From Lates calcarifer (taxonomy: Eukaryota; Chordata; Actinopteri; Centropomidae): a DNA stretch of 64,000 bases. The notes beneath the pieces were generated by a model. That model was not told the origin of the DNA and did no database searches. It saw nothing but the letters and a program-made list of their open reading frames with translations. The stretch's first letter is position 1; each line of letters opens with the position of its first letter. The stretch is taken from NCBI RefSeq assembly GCF_001640805.2, contig NC_066851.1, positions 11,149,550-11,213,549 of the forward strand, given 5' to 3'. The translations under genes were made by a program, and so were the position numbers. Below, in pieces: positions 11,484-29,090 of this stretch.

Positions 11484-12479
11484 TACATGTTACACTGATT
11501 CAACACAAAGCTATAAGAATGCCACTTCCCTCTAAATGAAAAGTAAAATTAAACAGGCCTACCTTCATATCTAGAAGTCTTTTATCTTCTTTCACATCTT
11601 CCTCCTGGAAACCGTTTCAATTGAAATAAGTGAAAGTTGAACGCCTTGCCGTCAGCTGCACACCAGGCCTATATCTGTCTTTTCCCCTCTTTCTTTTCTT
11701 GCATTTATCCTCCTCCCTGAGTGTATATGCACACTGCAGGTCCGGTGCCTGTACAAGTCCTCGGCTGCTGCTCGGTGTCTCTCTCGGTGGGAATTCCGCC
11801 GTAAAATATTCTGTGTAGTTTTTTTTTTACGTCGGTGCGGGCCTATATCAAGCTGATGGGAGCAGAGTGGCTGGCTCTGTGGATGGTAGGACAGTTTTAA
11901 GGAAATAAGTCGCTCTAAATCCCCCTTTTTTGCGACGCGCTGGAATGTGAGAGGACGGTGCAGCCTTCACATAGAGAGCCCTGCTTTAACCCCGGCGGTT
12001 TTTACCCTGTCTTTTTGTCACAGATTTATTCTTTTTTTTTTTTTTTTTTTTTTTGGGTTAACTTCCATTAACTCATCTTTATAACAGTTAAATTCTTGTT
12101 GAGATGCCTTAAAAAAGTAAATATATGTTAAGATGCATTGATTCTTCATTTCTAACTTTTTTAAATATTAGACTATTAAATCTCATTTTAAATAACAAGA
12201 AAAAAACATTTTGGTTATTATTTTTTTAACAAACTCAATAGAGATAAGTGATGTAGCCAAGATGTAATTTTTTTAGAATGTATGTGCCACTAATACACAT
12301 AACATTTTCAAAAAACTCATTATTTACGCATTTATTCCCCCCTCCTCACCCGCCCAACCTTTATATAACAACATATTCCGTTAGATAACAGCGATGTTTC
12401 ATATAAAATGTAACATAAAAGATGAGTAAACTGACTTTAAACTCCACTTCTCGTCATCCAGCGGCATATACCGTTTATT
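10421..12479. other. otx2 promoter-proximal upstream DNA
   Basis: Contains TG/TGAG and ATT repeats, a T24 run (12031-12054) and a CpG-bearing stretch at 11730-12010 that could serve as an alternative promoter. No ORF supported. Confidence 0.45.
11431..11485 (+). repeat. ATT trinucleotide repeat
   Basis: Imperfect then pure (ATT)n before the otx2 promoter. A second one is in the otx2 UTR intron at 13053-13113. Confidence 0.95.
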
Positions 12480-12760
12480 TATTATCAATGTACCCTCTCT
12501 GCGGTGGGATGGGGATGTTGTCAGTCGCCCTCTCGCTGCCATTGGCTGAGGACTGTGCGTCAAAAAAGTAGCTGGAGACATTTGTTTCCCAGAGAAAAAA
12601 AAAAAGGAAAAAAAAAAAGAAAAAAAATCCTCCCCACCAGTGTGAGAGACGGAGACAGAGACAGACCTCAGCTCGGTCCTGCGGCTCCTATTGGCTGGCA
12701 GTTTGTACAAAATCCAACTCAAACCACTTCACTCACAACACACCAACAAATCCTAAAGGC
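12480..12760 (+). promoter_or_regulatory. otx2: probable otx2 promoter
   Basis: GC-richer than its AT-rich surroundings, with two ATTGGCTG motifs (inverted CCAAT boxes) at 12541 and 12690 and no obvious TATA box. It lies immediately before the probable non-coding first exon. The assignment is from position and motifs only; other otx2 promoters may exist, for instance in the CpG-bearing stretch 11730-12010. Confidence 0.5.
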
Positions 12761-13009
12761 GTACATGCAGCCTCCTCCATCACTCCGCCGCTGCCGCACC
12801 GCTTCAAAACCTGATGCAGGCGCTCAACGTTTAACTTTTATCCGCGCTGTTGTTCTGCCTCTGAAAACGGCGGCTCGTGCTCCTGCTCCTGCTTTTGGTT
12901 GGTTTTGTGTGTTTTTATCCGCCAGGACGTTGTTGATCTGTTCTGACTTTTATTATTTCTCCTGGAGGAAACCAAGTAGACAAAGAACTTTACACTCGTC
13001 GATACCGGG
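12720..13009 (+). other. otx2: probable otx2 5' UTR exon (non-coding)
   Basis: Ends with a strong donor, GGG|GTAAGT (GT at 13010-13011). It is CpG- and C-rich for about 250 nt, follows the two CCAAT boxes, and is the best upstream partner for the acceptor at 15387. The 5' boundary is a guess. An open frame across it (12504-13013) is not OTX-like and is not called as protein. Confidence 0.5.
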
Positions 13010-17699
<4,690 letters not shown>

Positions 17700-18715
17700 A
17701 CAGAGCAAATCAGCTGTCAAAAATAAAAGTGCACACAAACAGTGACGATCACATCAGACACGGCTCTGCCATCCCTCAATAAAACACATCAGACTGGTTA
17801 AAATGTGAGCCGGGCTCGGCGAGGCAGGGGCTCTCAGGGGGCCTCGAGATTTTGGCATGATGGTCCTTTGGTCCTCCTAGAGTTAGAGGAGAGGTTTAAT
17901 TTATTTTAGCACTGGCAAAGAGATTTTTCTGTTCCGTTCATTCACAGGTTGTAGCCCCTCATCCATGTCTGTCAGTGTGTGCCTCTATGCGTAAAAAACA
18001 CCTGTTGAGGACAACGCAGAGCGAACTCTGAAAGAAAAGAACACCACAGCCACGGAACTAATGTTTATCCAAGAACAAAACTCAAGTTCACTCTTCTGGT
18101 GAAGTGCTCGGGATGGACAGACCCTCCTTTAAGCTTCTTACACAACTTTGCCGACGTGCTGGCAGAGACATGAGGATGGTGTGTGGACATGGATGCACTA
18201 CTTTATTTAAGAAAAAAAGTGTTTATAAGGAATCAATATGTAGTTTCTAAGAGACAATCAGTGTGTGTCTTATATAAATGGTACATATGTGTTTTTTTTT
18301 TTTTTTATCTGTGCTAGCCTTCGAAACTGTGATCTGTTGTATTGTATGCAATTTGTGAGCCCCCCTCGCATCAGACTCTCTGCTGTGATTTTAATAGATT
18401 TCTAACTTTTTTTTTCTTTTTTTTTTTTTTTTGGAACAACGAAAAGATGCTAATGGTTAAATCACTGGCATCACAAACAAAGAGAGACGAGACTTTCCAA
18501 GCACGTGGTTGGTAGTATAATAAATCAAGGGTTAGCCATACTGGAAAAGACTCTCGGCTGCTGAGAGCTCCATACCCCCCCACCCCCAGACCTCCCCTCC
18601 TCCCTCCCCCCTTCCATTGATCTCAACACACGGTGATTGTGGATCCTTTATTGGCTCCAAAGATGGTGTGACCTCACCGCTGAAAAGACATGAATAAAGG
18701 TCCTGTGAGCTTACT
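17700..18715 (+). other. otx2: otx2 3' UTR
   Basis: Follows the TGA. Candidate AATAAA signals are at 17722-17727, 17778-17783 and 18693-18698. The segment is mostly unique, with two T-runs (18290-18306 and 18404-18432). The distal signal is favoured because otx2 3' UTRs are usually long, but the end is not fixed by the sequence alone. Confidence 0.5.
18693..18698 (+). terminator. otx2: candidate distal otx2 poly(A) signal
   Basis: AATAAA on the sense strand about 1 kb after the stop, followed within 35 nt by a T-rich stretch. Proximal alternatives are at 17722 and 17778. Confidence 0.35.
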
Positions 18716-19729
18716 CTTTTCATCAAGAAGCGATCTCTGTGTGTGTGTGTGTGTGTCTGTGTGTGTTGGAGAGAGAAAAATGGGGAATGAACAAAGTGAC
18801 AGTCAGGCAACGTGTGCAAAACTAACTGTGGGTTTTTTTTTTTTCGCTTAAAAAAAACTTGATTTGTTTGGGTTACAGGTAAATTTCCAGACGAACCATT
18901 TAATTGCATTATAGAATTTTGTTTTGAAATAATTAGGTGTCATTTTCGAAACAAACAGGCGATAACACAATGATGTGCCTCAGTATTTTTTTTAGGATAT
19001 TATACATTTTTAAATATTTGACTCATGTTGACATTTAGCAAGATTATTAAGAAATACATTCACAGATTTAATGCGAACATATTTCCAGTGGAGTGCAGTT
19101 GTTTAACATGTGTGTTACTGTAGGTCAATACCGTCTTAGTGAGTAGTAATCATGTATACATATAGTCTATATGTTTCCTCATGCATCAGCAGTTATTCCA
19201 ACTCATATCTAAGATTATTAACTGTTCTAACATGGATTCCAACCACATCTTCTTCTATCTGTTGTCTTGTAATTGTAGTATTAGATCCATCCAATATTCA
19301 TGCTCGTAATTCGTGGATACATGAACTCAAACGACTTCAAAATATGAGGCTGATGTCTTTTAAATACAAAAAAGACGAATTCATATTTTAGAATGGTAGG
19401 GTTATAGATTTTCCACTGGTTCTGCTCAGGTGGTAGAATTAAATTGTTTTTTTCCCTTGGTTTCCGGTAGTTCAATTCAGATAGTCTCAACAAAGAGAGA
19501 GAGCGGTTTGAGAAAGCAGTGTGTTTAATCCCGAGGCCTCCAAGAGATGTTAATCCCAATATTTTACCGGCGGGGGTTTCTCTGGGCCGCAGGGCAGCAG
19601 TGGTCCCATTCAAAGCCCACACCGCATGGGCTTTACATGCCTGATCTCCAAATGTGCGCTCTAACATGAAGCGTAATATTTCATCTAAGAAGGAAAAAAA
19701 ACAGTAAATACGCAGCAATATTTGATTGA
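18716..19729. other. intergenic DNA after otx2
   Basis: GT repeat then AT-rich unique sequence; 19530-19680 is GC-balanced and could be another element. No gene seen. Confidence 0.45.
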
Positions 19730-19990
19730 TCTATCAAGGGACTGCTGTGATTTGTTTTAATTACATGGGGTGTAATGTAAATGAAGGAGAGAAAATGCAG
19801 CAGAGCTTTAAGTCTGAGTGAAGAAATAGAAAATGCCATAAAAACACTGCTGAGTGTTATGTTTGCTGATAATTTCTGGAGTTGGCAGTGTAGCGCATTA
19901 TTTCTGTAAATAGGAGTCTGGGTACTAAATAAAAAGTGCCATCATGAGGGTGACAGTTACTGGTTAAAGCAGCGTTGTGTGCTGTATTTT
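19730..19990. promoter_or_regulatory. candidate conserved non-coding element
   Basis: About 260 bp, repeat-free, with TTTTAATTACATGG, GATAATTTC and GTGTTATG. Lies 1 kb downstream of the otx2 3' UTR. Inference only. Confidence 0.3.
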
Positions 19991-20269
19991 TGGACCAGAA
20001 CTCCATATCCATGTTAAATTATTATATTGGCATCAAGTGCATAGATGATGTTAAATATTGTAAAAGAATGGGTCGCATCCAACTAAAATTATTTATTTCT
20101 CGTAAGGGTAATTAAATGTTGAATGTTACAGCTTCCACAAAATATATTCAAGGAGTCAAAAGGTTGAGGTTGCTTTTAAAAGAAGGTTTGTTTTCATTTA
20201 CTTTTGTTGCTCCAACTCTAAGGTCCAGCGTTTACACCGTCAAATTGAGGACAGGAGACAAAAAAAAGT

Positions 20270-20480
20270 CCGAGCGGCTATGGGATCTGTAATGAGTCGA
20301 CAGGGCTCTGCAGTGGGCTAATTGTTAGAAGTCCAACATTCAATTAGCATCCTTGACATTGCCAATAATCTCTCTTTCATTGGAGTCTCCGCTAAAGGAG
20401 CGCACTAATTAAAAGCGTTGCTTGAAATAATCGAAGCCTTAAAGAGAAGAGCGACTTTGATTCCACTCCTGCCTGGGCAG
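20270..20480. promoter_or_regulatory. candidate conserved non-coding element
   Basis: 210 bp between low-complexity flanks (GT repeat from 20489). Dense homeodomain cores: GCTAATTGTTAG, CAATTAGCATCC, CACTAATTAAAAG; plus CCAAT and GCCAATAATC. One of the strongest element-like textures in the window. Confidence 0.4.
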
Positions 20481-20485
20481 AAAAA

Positions 20486-20488
<3 letters not shown>

Positions 20489-20520
<32 letters not shown>
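20489..20520 (+). repeat. GT microsatellite
   Basis: About 16 uninterrupted GT units. Other sizeable CA/GT tracts are at 6280-6305, 8391-8406, 11170-11225, 14339-14362, 18738-18765, 26660-26702 and 33550-33580. Confidence 0.98.
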
Positions 20521-20521
<1 letters not shown>

Positions 20522-20972
20522 TGTCTGACTGTTTTAGTGGATTGGATTGTGATTTTTTATTTATTTATTTATTTTTTTCAAAGACTTAATTATACAATAG
20601 CCCGTATCCATAACTTATTCAAGGGTGAAGTAGAAATAGCCGTTTCTATCCAGGTTCTGACTGGTGCATATGTTCTTTTAATTTATCACTTAGAATTTTC
20701 TAATATTCAATAATTAATTCTAATATCGTGCCAGTGAAACGCCAAGTTTAGCAACATACACACATGCATCGTTATGGTGATAAACAATGAAACAATTGAA
20801 CTTGGAAACAATGGGCTGTGCAGGAGCCTGAATATTCATGAGGTGCGTCTCCTCTCAGTGTCAACAACTCCACCATCCAGACTGCTGAAGTAAAAGGGGG
20901 GTGAAAGAAAAGTGTCTCAGACTGCAGGGTCACTTTGAAATGTCAGCTGTAGAAAAACTCCTATTCCTAACG

Positions 20973-20974
<2 letters not shown>

Positions 20975-21037
<63 letters not shown>
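20975..21037 (+). repeat. GA microsatellite, about 31 units
   Basis: Uninterrupted (GA)n of 63 bp, the longest GA tract here. Shorter GA-rich tracts are at 33728-33815, 47115-47176 and 49107-49132. Confidence 0.98.
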
Positions 21038-21041
<4 letters not shown>

Positions 21042-21569
21042 GCATGCAGCAATGAATGACTGAAACGAGGAAGAGTCACGACTGAAGTTTGAAGAGGAGA
21101 AGATAAGAGTGGGACGGGCATCATCTTAACTCCAATAAAAGACTTTTATCGTCTTTATCTGAATAAATTCGGCTGATTGAACAAAAGACGGCAGTTATTC
21201 TTGAAAGTTTCATCAATGATTATAAGACTTCCATGAAAAACAACTAGTGTAGTTATAGTGATACAAATCTCATAACTTATACTATAATGTCAAGTATTAA
21301 TGTGGGAGATGTGGCCCATTACAGCCGAATGATATAAAGATGTAATACAATAAACTTGTCACTTTGAATTTCCAGTCTAAACAATGCACTTACATGTCCC
21401 TAATCAGCGCTCACTGATACATCCACTATCAACTGAAACACAATAGCCTCGTCTTGCCTTGTTATTGTAACCTTGGAGCCTCGTGTCTTCAGAGTGCACA
21501 AGTCATAAGGAGGATTAGACATCCGGCCTCCACAATACTTCATACATACAATGAGTTTTTAATCAAGAC

Positions 21570-21850
21570 CAAAGCAGTGCTAAGGAGCATATGGGACCAA
21601 CAGACGCTGCATTAATCCCTCTTGGTTTTTTGTCTAACAGCGGGCTGCCCAGCGCCCCTCGTCCCCTGGCCTGGTTGCTGTCCCGGGTCGGTCACAAACA
21701 ACGGGTTCATCCTCTGCTTGCAACGAGCATCGGCCTGCACGCGCAGAATTGGTGGTTATAAGGCCGCGACGCGCTGCAGGAGGGATGGGTGATTATACAC
21801 TGAGCCTCTGGTCTGATCAGCAGTTATGAGAATGATATGCGACTAGTTTG
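21570..21850. promoter_or_regulatory. small CpG-rich island downstream of otx2
   Basis: About 160 bp (21630-21790) carry many CpGs (CCCGGGTCGG, GCACGCGCAG, GGCCGCGACGCGC) in surroundings nearly devoid of them. Flanked by TTAATCCCTC and GGTGATTATACAC. Could be an enhancer CpG island or an unannotated promoter. Confidence 0.35.
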
Positions 21851-24800
21851 AAGAAGCCATCTTATGTACAAAATAGCACAAAGAAAACAACAGACTATTA
21901 TTGGATGTGGATGTGGTGATTAATGAGAGCAAAGCGAAATCTTCTGGTTTTCCCTGAAAAAAGTCTGCAGGTGTTTTCACCCTAAACCCAGCAATCCGAA
22001 CCAAACTACAATCTACTTTTCCTGTTCAGTGGGACTTTAAATTAACATATAAGCTATGAAAAGTCAAAGAAAGCTAGTTTATTATTGCAAAAAGACAGAC
22101 AGATAGAGAGCAATTATAACAACTGCCCAGGAATGTGGGACAGTTAGTAAAATAAAAACATTAAAAAAATTAATTGATGTGTCTCAGTTCTGTCATTTGG
22201 ATAAAAAAATTACCATAGCCAATCGCTTTTAGATCTTACAAACTGGTCTGCATGGTAGGCTGCTTTATATATACAGTATATGCATGTGTATTTATTGCTA
22301 AACATTGTGATGGGAATAAAAATAAAAGCAATAACATAATGATGTGGAAAAATGTGCCAACAACTAATAAAAAAACAAAAATAAATAATATTTTTTAAGC
22401 TAATCCAGCAGTATCCCCTTGAAAGTGCTTATCCAGGCTTAGTCGACATTTTCTGAAATTATTTAAGTTTGTGACATCATCAATGAATTTGATAATCTTG
22501 TCAAAGATTAAATTAAAAGGGTTTTGTATAGCCTACATAATAACAGATTTAGATGTTTTAAAAAATGAAGTCTAAAGAGATTTGAAGTAAGCGCAGTAAA
22601 AAGCATGTTATTTTAATTTCTCAGACTGCTCACACAAATCCATGGATTTACAGAGATCCAAAACTGATAATGATACTAGCAGCTTGACTAGCTGGAGGTC
22701 TGATACAGCAAAGGGCCACACATTCTTTCCACAGAGGCAAGCGTCGCAGAACCAACAAGATAACCTAAAAAATCATTTAATAAATAACCTGCAGTGATTT
22801 GTTACGTCTGTCCCATGACGACTTTTTCCTGCAGGAAAACACATGCTCATGAAGGGGACATTTTCACACTGAGGCAACTGTGGGGACTTTTATTTTTTCA
22901 GCAGGGTCTTTTGCCTACATAAGTGCTCTTAAAAAAACTGTCTCACCAAATATGCCTAAACATTTGGCTTATGATGTTCATAAGCCCCACAGGACACAGA
23001 GGGCTTATCAGTTCATTAGCCACTTGATGGCCTATTTCAAGTTATAGTAGGTGGGAGGAGGGTGATGGATGAGGATACAACCATCCATTACTGAGGCATA
23101 TTTTGTTAAGCTATTCAGAGGGGCAGGAAAAAAACCCTCAAACCCATAAGAAGATTACCAGATCTCAGCATATGTTAAAAAACACATTATTACTATGCTT
23201 ATGGGTCGAGTTAATACCTAGTTACTTAAAGCTCACCTAGTTAGGGCTAAAGAGGCTGTCCACTTAAAAGGACATTTTTTGCTCAAGAATTTATGTTTTA
23301 CTGTGATGGCTTGGGGAATGACATCACAATAAATGATCATGATCATTAATACAGAGCAAAATGTTCTCAGAGATAGTAAAAACATAAAAATGGTGACATT
23401 TAGTGGTGAAGTACTTTAAGCCCGCAGGTCTTTCAAACTCCTTGGATAAAATATTCCCCGGCCATTAATAAAACCTCTTTTTGAGACAAATGGAAATATT
23501 TTCATGGTGGATTATATGTCGTCCTAATGGTGATGTCCCCAACACAGCAGCATGGTAAAGATTATAGTTATAGAAGATTATATATACAGTCACCCCTAAC
23601 AGATGACTAATGGTCATTAATGATGCTGAAGTGTACAAGTTAAAAACAGTTTGGCTGCTAAATATTAAAAGGAGCCCCATCTAACTTAGTTATCATACTG
23701 TTATATTGGTTTCTTTTACACATACACAGCCTGAAGAGCCATGAATTAAGAAAACAAAAATCTGGTCCAAAGTATGGTCATTCCCTAGACCCAGTAAAAT
23801 ATTATTTTTGCTATGAAAATATGTGGGAAAAGAAACTTTCCCTGGTGCTAAAAGAGAAATATTTAAATGTATAACATTTTTTTGTCAAACTGCTGTTTCT
23901 AAGGTCAAGAGTGAACCTTAGAGCTCAAAACATTTCTGCATGGTTTAGTCCATAAAATGCACTACATCAGAGCATGTGGTCTGAGCCAAAGAACTGATGG
24001 ATAAAAACCTGCTGTAGCACCCATTTGAAGTCCCACAGGGTCTAAGCAAAGTGAGGATTTTGGGCATCAAGTGTGAGTCAGAAACAATACAGTATAAAAT
24101 AAACTTCAGTAGTGGTATTTAACAACATTTACACAGGAAGCCTTTGATATTCTCTTCTGGCTTTAATACTTGTTTTCAACTGAAACTGGGGGAAATAGCA
24201 GGAACAAGTGACATTTGACATCACATGTAAGCCATGATCAAACTCCGTAGTTAATGGCCTCAAACACACCTTTTGATCACAAATAGCTTACAAATTTAAT
24301 GACTTCATGGTGAATAGAGCCAATTTCTCTCCATTTTTCCCAGTATTCTCACCACAGGCTACATTGTATATCAAAAACAGCGACAGTATATCTCAAAAAG
24401 AAAAAGTAGTTCAACAGTATAATTTACTAATTTCACATTAATCCCTGGCCCCATGAATTCTGCAATGTCAATGAATTAATTCATAAAAGTCAAGCCGTCT
24501 TCTAACAGTAATTCACCATTACAGGCAACATAATACCCCAGTAATGTCTGATTTTTCTTTAACATTTGTCTAGATTATATTTAAGACATTTGGTTCCCCT
24601 GTTTCCACTAAGCCACAACAGTAGTTACCTGTGAAAGACCCACTTCTCTCCTCCTCACTAGGCCGCTGAGCCCACGAGACGCCTCATTATAACAATTAAA
24701 ACAGGTGCATGTGATGAGGCCTCACTGATGATTTACACCTTTCTAACAAGCACTATCTTTTAATCTCCTGCAAACACTGTTCTCTTGTGAGACAGTGGGC

Positions 24801-26659
24801 CTATAGGAAGAACCAAAAATTAATTAGCTGCATCCAACAGATTAGTGCTTGGAGACCCACCCGCCACCCCACGCCACCCCCTCACTCCCCTACCCCACCC
24901 CTGGATGGACAGCAGTTAGTTAGACAGCAGTGCAGACAGGGAGGAAAGGCAAATCAGCCCCAGAGATCTGCTGAATCTCCTCTTTGCTTATTTCAATATT
25001 TCATTGAGTGTTATACATCAATGAACTGTTTCAGGGTGTCATCGCGCAAAAAAGCTAAGCCTTTTGAATTCACGGCCCGCGAGTGTATGCCTTCATCCAA
25101 CGTGCCTTGAATACATGAAAGCAGGCGTCTCTCCATCACACAAGTTCAAAAACATATATCAACTTCTAGAAACAGCACATCCACAAAACTGAGCCACTTC
25201 TCAACCACAGAAACTTTAGATTTGGTTGGTTTGGTTAAATAGTGTACATTCACTAAATTAAATGTCTGGAGGAAGGAGGGGAGGTGATTTTTTATCTTTT
25301 TGGTTATAAGGATGGCTCGCTTTGTTAAGGGTTAAACTACAGGAGAAGCCAATTACTACAATAAAATGATAAGGCACTGACAGGAAGCTAAGTACTGATG
25401 GACAGACACTAAATTCACACACTATAAAGTATACATTATCTACTAATCTTCGTATTATACTGTGCTAATGTGTGCCGTCTACTGTCACTTTTCAGTATGC
25501 ACACTGTATTTCCTTATGTCTTTACTATCACAACTTAAGGATCCTGATCACAGAGCTGGCATAGCTAACTCCTGCCATTATACACTACCTCTATACTCAG
25601 CATCAGACTCAGTTATGTTTCTGCTCCACATTTTTATGCAGCCACAGGTAATGATCTCCTTTCCTGATCGACATTCGTCTTAATGTAGAACAAAATAATA
25701 AGTAACTGAATTATAGTACAATATTGCTGATTCAGAAAAGTATGAAAAGATTATAAACACTGTCGATCGGCAGATGTCAGCCCAGCTGATGGATGAAAAG
25801 CACCATGTTGGTCTACCATTAATCCATGCCCACAAACATCTGATCAGGAAATAACTTTTTGCTTAAATTGACACACACAATGAAACAGCGCCTGAAAAGG
25901 CCCTTAAGAGAGTCTCATATTTTATAGCACAGATGAGTTTCTGGTTTGAAAACAAGAGCCACCTGCATGAACACACAAACATAGCAAGAGTTGCCTGTTA
26001 AGGAGATGATGCCCGAGGCCTGAGAACCACGACAGCTGCTGGGCAGAGACAAAAAAGATGCTTCTCCTGGCTAAACATTTAATATGGCTTAAGTGTTAAG
26101 AATCTCCTCTAAGTGAAATCTTCCAGGGACAGTCAAATCTCTCTCTTTCTTCTCATACAGCTAATTTGACAGTTTCAAAATCCCTCTATCCTCCATCATC
26201 TGATCAGTTTTACCTCTCCTAATCCCCCTTTACCCCCTCCACCTGTCAGTCTGGGTTTGCATGCGTGTCTCCCTCTCTCCTGAGAGCATATGGAGCAGTG
26301 GCTGACCCAGGGAGTCGTTGAGTGTGGGGACAGATGCAGCCTCTTCTCTCCCCCTCCCCCTCCAACTCCCCCTTCCCCTTCCCGTCCTCGTCCCTGTCCT
26401 CCCCCTCCTCCACTCGCCACCACCAGCCCTTCCCTCCTATCCACCTGTTTGGGTCACAGACCAGGGGGATGAGTGGCTGTGCGCGTGCCACACCAGCGGC
26501 TTGGCCACTGCTTTGTTATCCCACCCAAGACAAAAGGGTATTTAGGGAGGCCGGCTGCCTGCCCAAGGGGAACACAATGCCACGAGGCTGGCAGGCCTGT
26601 GGACTCGGAGCCGTGGATCACGTGCCCGCTTTATGTGAATGAGCGTCAGGGGGCATCTG

Positions 26660-26708
<49 letters not shown>

Positions 26709-27339
26709 TGTCTAACCTGAGATATTATGCCAGACGAAGGGGCAGGACACAAAGAAAATGACGTGTGTTTGTGTGTGTATATGCATGTTTGTGTGTGAGA
26801 GAGAGAGAGGCAGAGGGGGGTATTTAAAAACAATTGCATCTATTATATTTAAATGAGGTCCACACTTGAATACATTGTGGTCCAACCAATAACAGGTCAA
26901 CTTCTGCCGTTAATTGAAATTCATACTGGACTACTTACACACTTTTATTCCATAATGGATGCATTTTACTGATTTTAACAGGTAAGACAAATTATTAAAG
27001 CGCACTACAGTGAACAGCAGGGCACTGTGAGGCTTAATCAAGACCATTAAAAAATTCCATTAAAAAGTCCATTCAGAACTCCATAGAAAAAATGTAACAT
27101 TCTACAAGCTGGTCCTGGTCTGGAGCTTCTTCCAAAGCTGGGCAAAAACTTTTGAGCACATTTTGACAGTTAGCACTTATCAGTGTCCTAGCTCACAAAT
27201 ATCGCTTTACAGATCAATAACATTGACCGGTTCAAATAAGCAATGATTAGCTGCTCCTCCCATCAGATTCTGAGTTCCCTGGTGACTGTGCTGCTGTGTA
27301 ATTTATGAACTCCAGTGGAGAGCAAGGCATTGACACAGC
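21851..27339. other. intergenic DNA between otx2 and tmem260, first part
   Basis: Mostly AT-rich unique sequence to 26150, then C/T- and GT-rich low complexity (26340-26430, 26660-26702). A 16-bp palindrome AATGATCATGATCATT lies at 23332-23347. No gene recognised. Confidence 0.45.
23890..23915 (+). repeat. dispersed 26-bp match, copy 1
   Basis: Partner of 62872-62897 on the same strand, 39 kb apart, with T instead of C at one position. Confidence 0.5.
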
Positions 27340-27430
27340 AGGGGTATTGGGGTCAGTTCATCAAGGTTACCAAGGTCAGGTCAAGTCGAGCTTGTCCAGG
27401 CTGTGTGGATCTTGACCCCCGGGTCAGCGC
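27340..27430. promoter_or_regulatory. cluster of nuclear-receptor half-sites
   Basis: GGGGTCA (27349-27355), AAGGTCAGGTCAAG (27372-27385, two overlapping half-sites 5 bp apart) and TTGACCCCCGGGTCA (27412-27426, everted pair), at least five AGGTCA-like half-sites in about 80 bp. Motif-based inference. Confidence 0.35.
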
Positions 27431-28069
27431 GGAAAATGAAGTAACATAACACACGATTCAAACTGTGACAGTCAACAAGGATGGTGGCTGGGGGACCCTA
27501 TAACAACCCTGCTATCTTCAGCTTAAAATGCATGAGATGTTTAAAGCCAGACACAAGATCTGAACTGACAACTTCTTCCACAGAGTCAAGAAAATCTCTA
27601 CGCTGACACCACCTATGATTATTAATGTGACAAATATAAACAAAAACACACTCCTAGATCAAAATGTGAACATCAAAAACCTAAGACCTCTTCATAACAG
27701 CTTTAATCCTCCTTATAATGCTGCCACACAGTCCTGAACTGTACATAATAAGCTATAATGGCTTGAACTCCATAACCTCCTATAAAGACAGATGATGTGT
27801 AAATCTTTTGTCAGGGGTTTAACTTCATTCTTAATGTGTGTTCATTAAACCACTTTTTCATATTTATGTATGTAGTTTGCAGGAGAGCATTATCACATGT
27901 CCACCACCACCTTGTTCAGTGTTTTACAGAGGGACAATCGGTGGATTTCTGCAAATGTCATCATGTCTGAATGTTTACTGTGAATGACTGTTCCACTGCC
28001 TAGAGGTCCCAATTCTATGTTCCTTACATTAAGTTATGTCTGTCTGTGTGTGTAGGTCTTGAATAAAGA

Positions 28070-28250
28070 TAGTGTTCCAATACAACTGCACTATATAATG
28101 TTGAAACTTTATGGGCCACCTGTAATTATTATTAGACCAATTTAATTTTGACAAGCATACAAAATAAAGTTGAAAAACATCTTTGTAAGTGTTATAATGT
28201 TTTAGTTATATAATAATGTGGTGTTCCTATTATTTTGTCCTCTCCTTGTA
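28070..28250. repeat. possible old dispersed repeat fragment
   Basis: GTGGTGTTCCTATTATTTTG at 28218-28237 and the AATAAAG-rich, AT-rich sequence before it resemble the end of a repeat seen in several fish genomes. Weak: recognition from one motif only. Confidence 0.3.
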
Positions 28251-28879
28251 TGCCTGAACTTAAAAAAAAAAATCATTTATGCATGTGTATGGTTTGTTTA
28301 GTCTAGACAATGTTACATCATTCTGGCAGGGGTGTTTGTATGTTATTGTGTCTATTGTGGCTTACTACAGCATGTCATGCTCTCTCGACAGGCACGGTTA
28401 CACATGGCTTGTGGCGCCCTGACCTACAACTCCCCCTCTTGTTTGTCAGCGGTTGTTTGGCCTACTTTCATTAAGACAAACACAGCCATTTGTTTTGTTT
28501 TGCATTTCCATGAAAATGGAATAAACAAATGGCAGCGAGGGGGACAGTTGGAGCAGGGTTTTTGTTGTTGTTGTTTTTTCTATATGGGGTGGGGTATGGT
28601 TGGGCAGAACAACCTCTCTATGCACTTAATAAATAGTAATTCAAGAAAGCTATAAAAACACAAACAATAGCAAAAATTTGTAAGCACATACAAGAATAAG
28701 CCAACAACAGGTGACACCATGTTGCCTAAAAGTAAAGTATAAAGAGCTAAAAGTTGGCTCATAGAGAATAAAATAAAGATCTGACTTATTAAATAAAAAT
28801 ATCTATTGACACTTAAATATAATCCACAAGAAAAAACAATTAATTTAACATTAATTCTCATCTGAATATTTCTTCCCTG

Positions 28880-29090
28880 ACCTTCTGGACTCTAACTGAA
28901 CTGTGAGTCATGAGGCCAGCAGACCCTCAGACTGAATCAGCCCCTCCCGCCCCTCTCCTCTCACTCCATGGACAGTAAGGATGCTACAGTTCGTTAATGA
29001 GTCTGCTCCATAGCTCTTTAAGAGTCCTTAATTAGTGGCACACTGACACTGGCAGGTCGCGGACTGGGAGGGACATGCTGGGAAGAAGGG
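28880..29090. promoter_or_regulatory. candidate conserved non-coding element
   Basis: Repeat-free 200 bp with GTTCGTTAATGAG, CCTTAATTAGTGG and CTCTTTAAGAG (a short palindrome). Flanks on the right are G-rich low complexity. Confidence 0.3.

Noticed and set aside
19281..19718. 145-codon minus-strand frame
   Set aside because: No recognisable domain, no splice or promoter context; composition like random AT-rich DNA.
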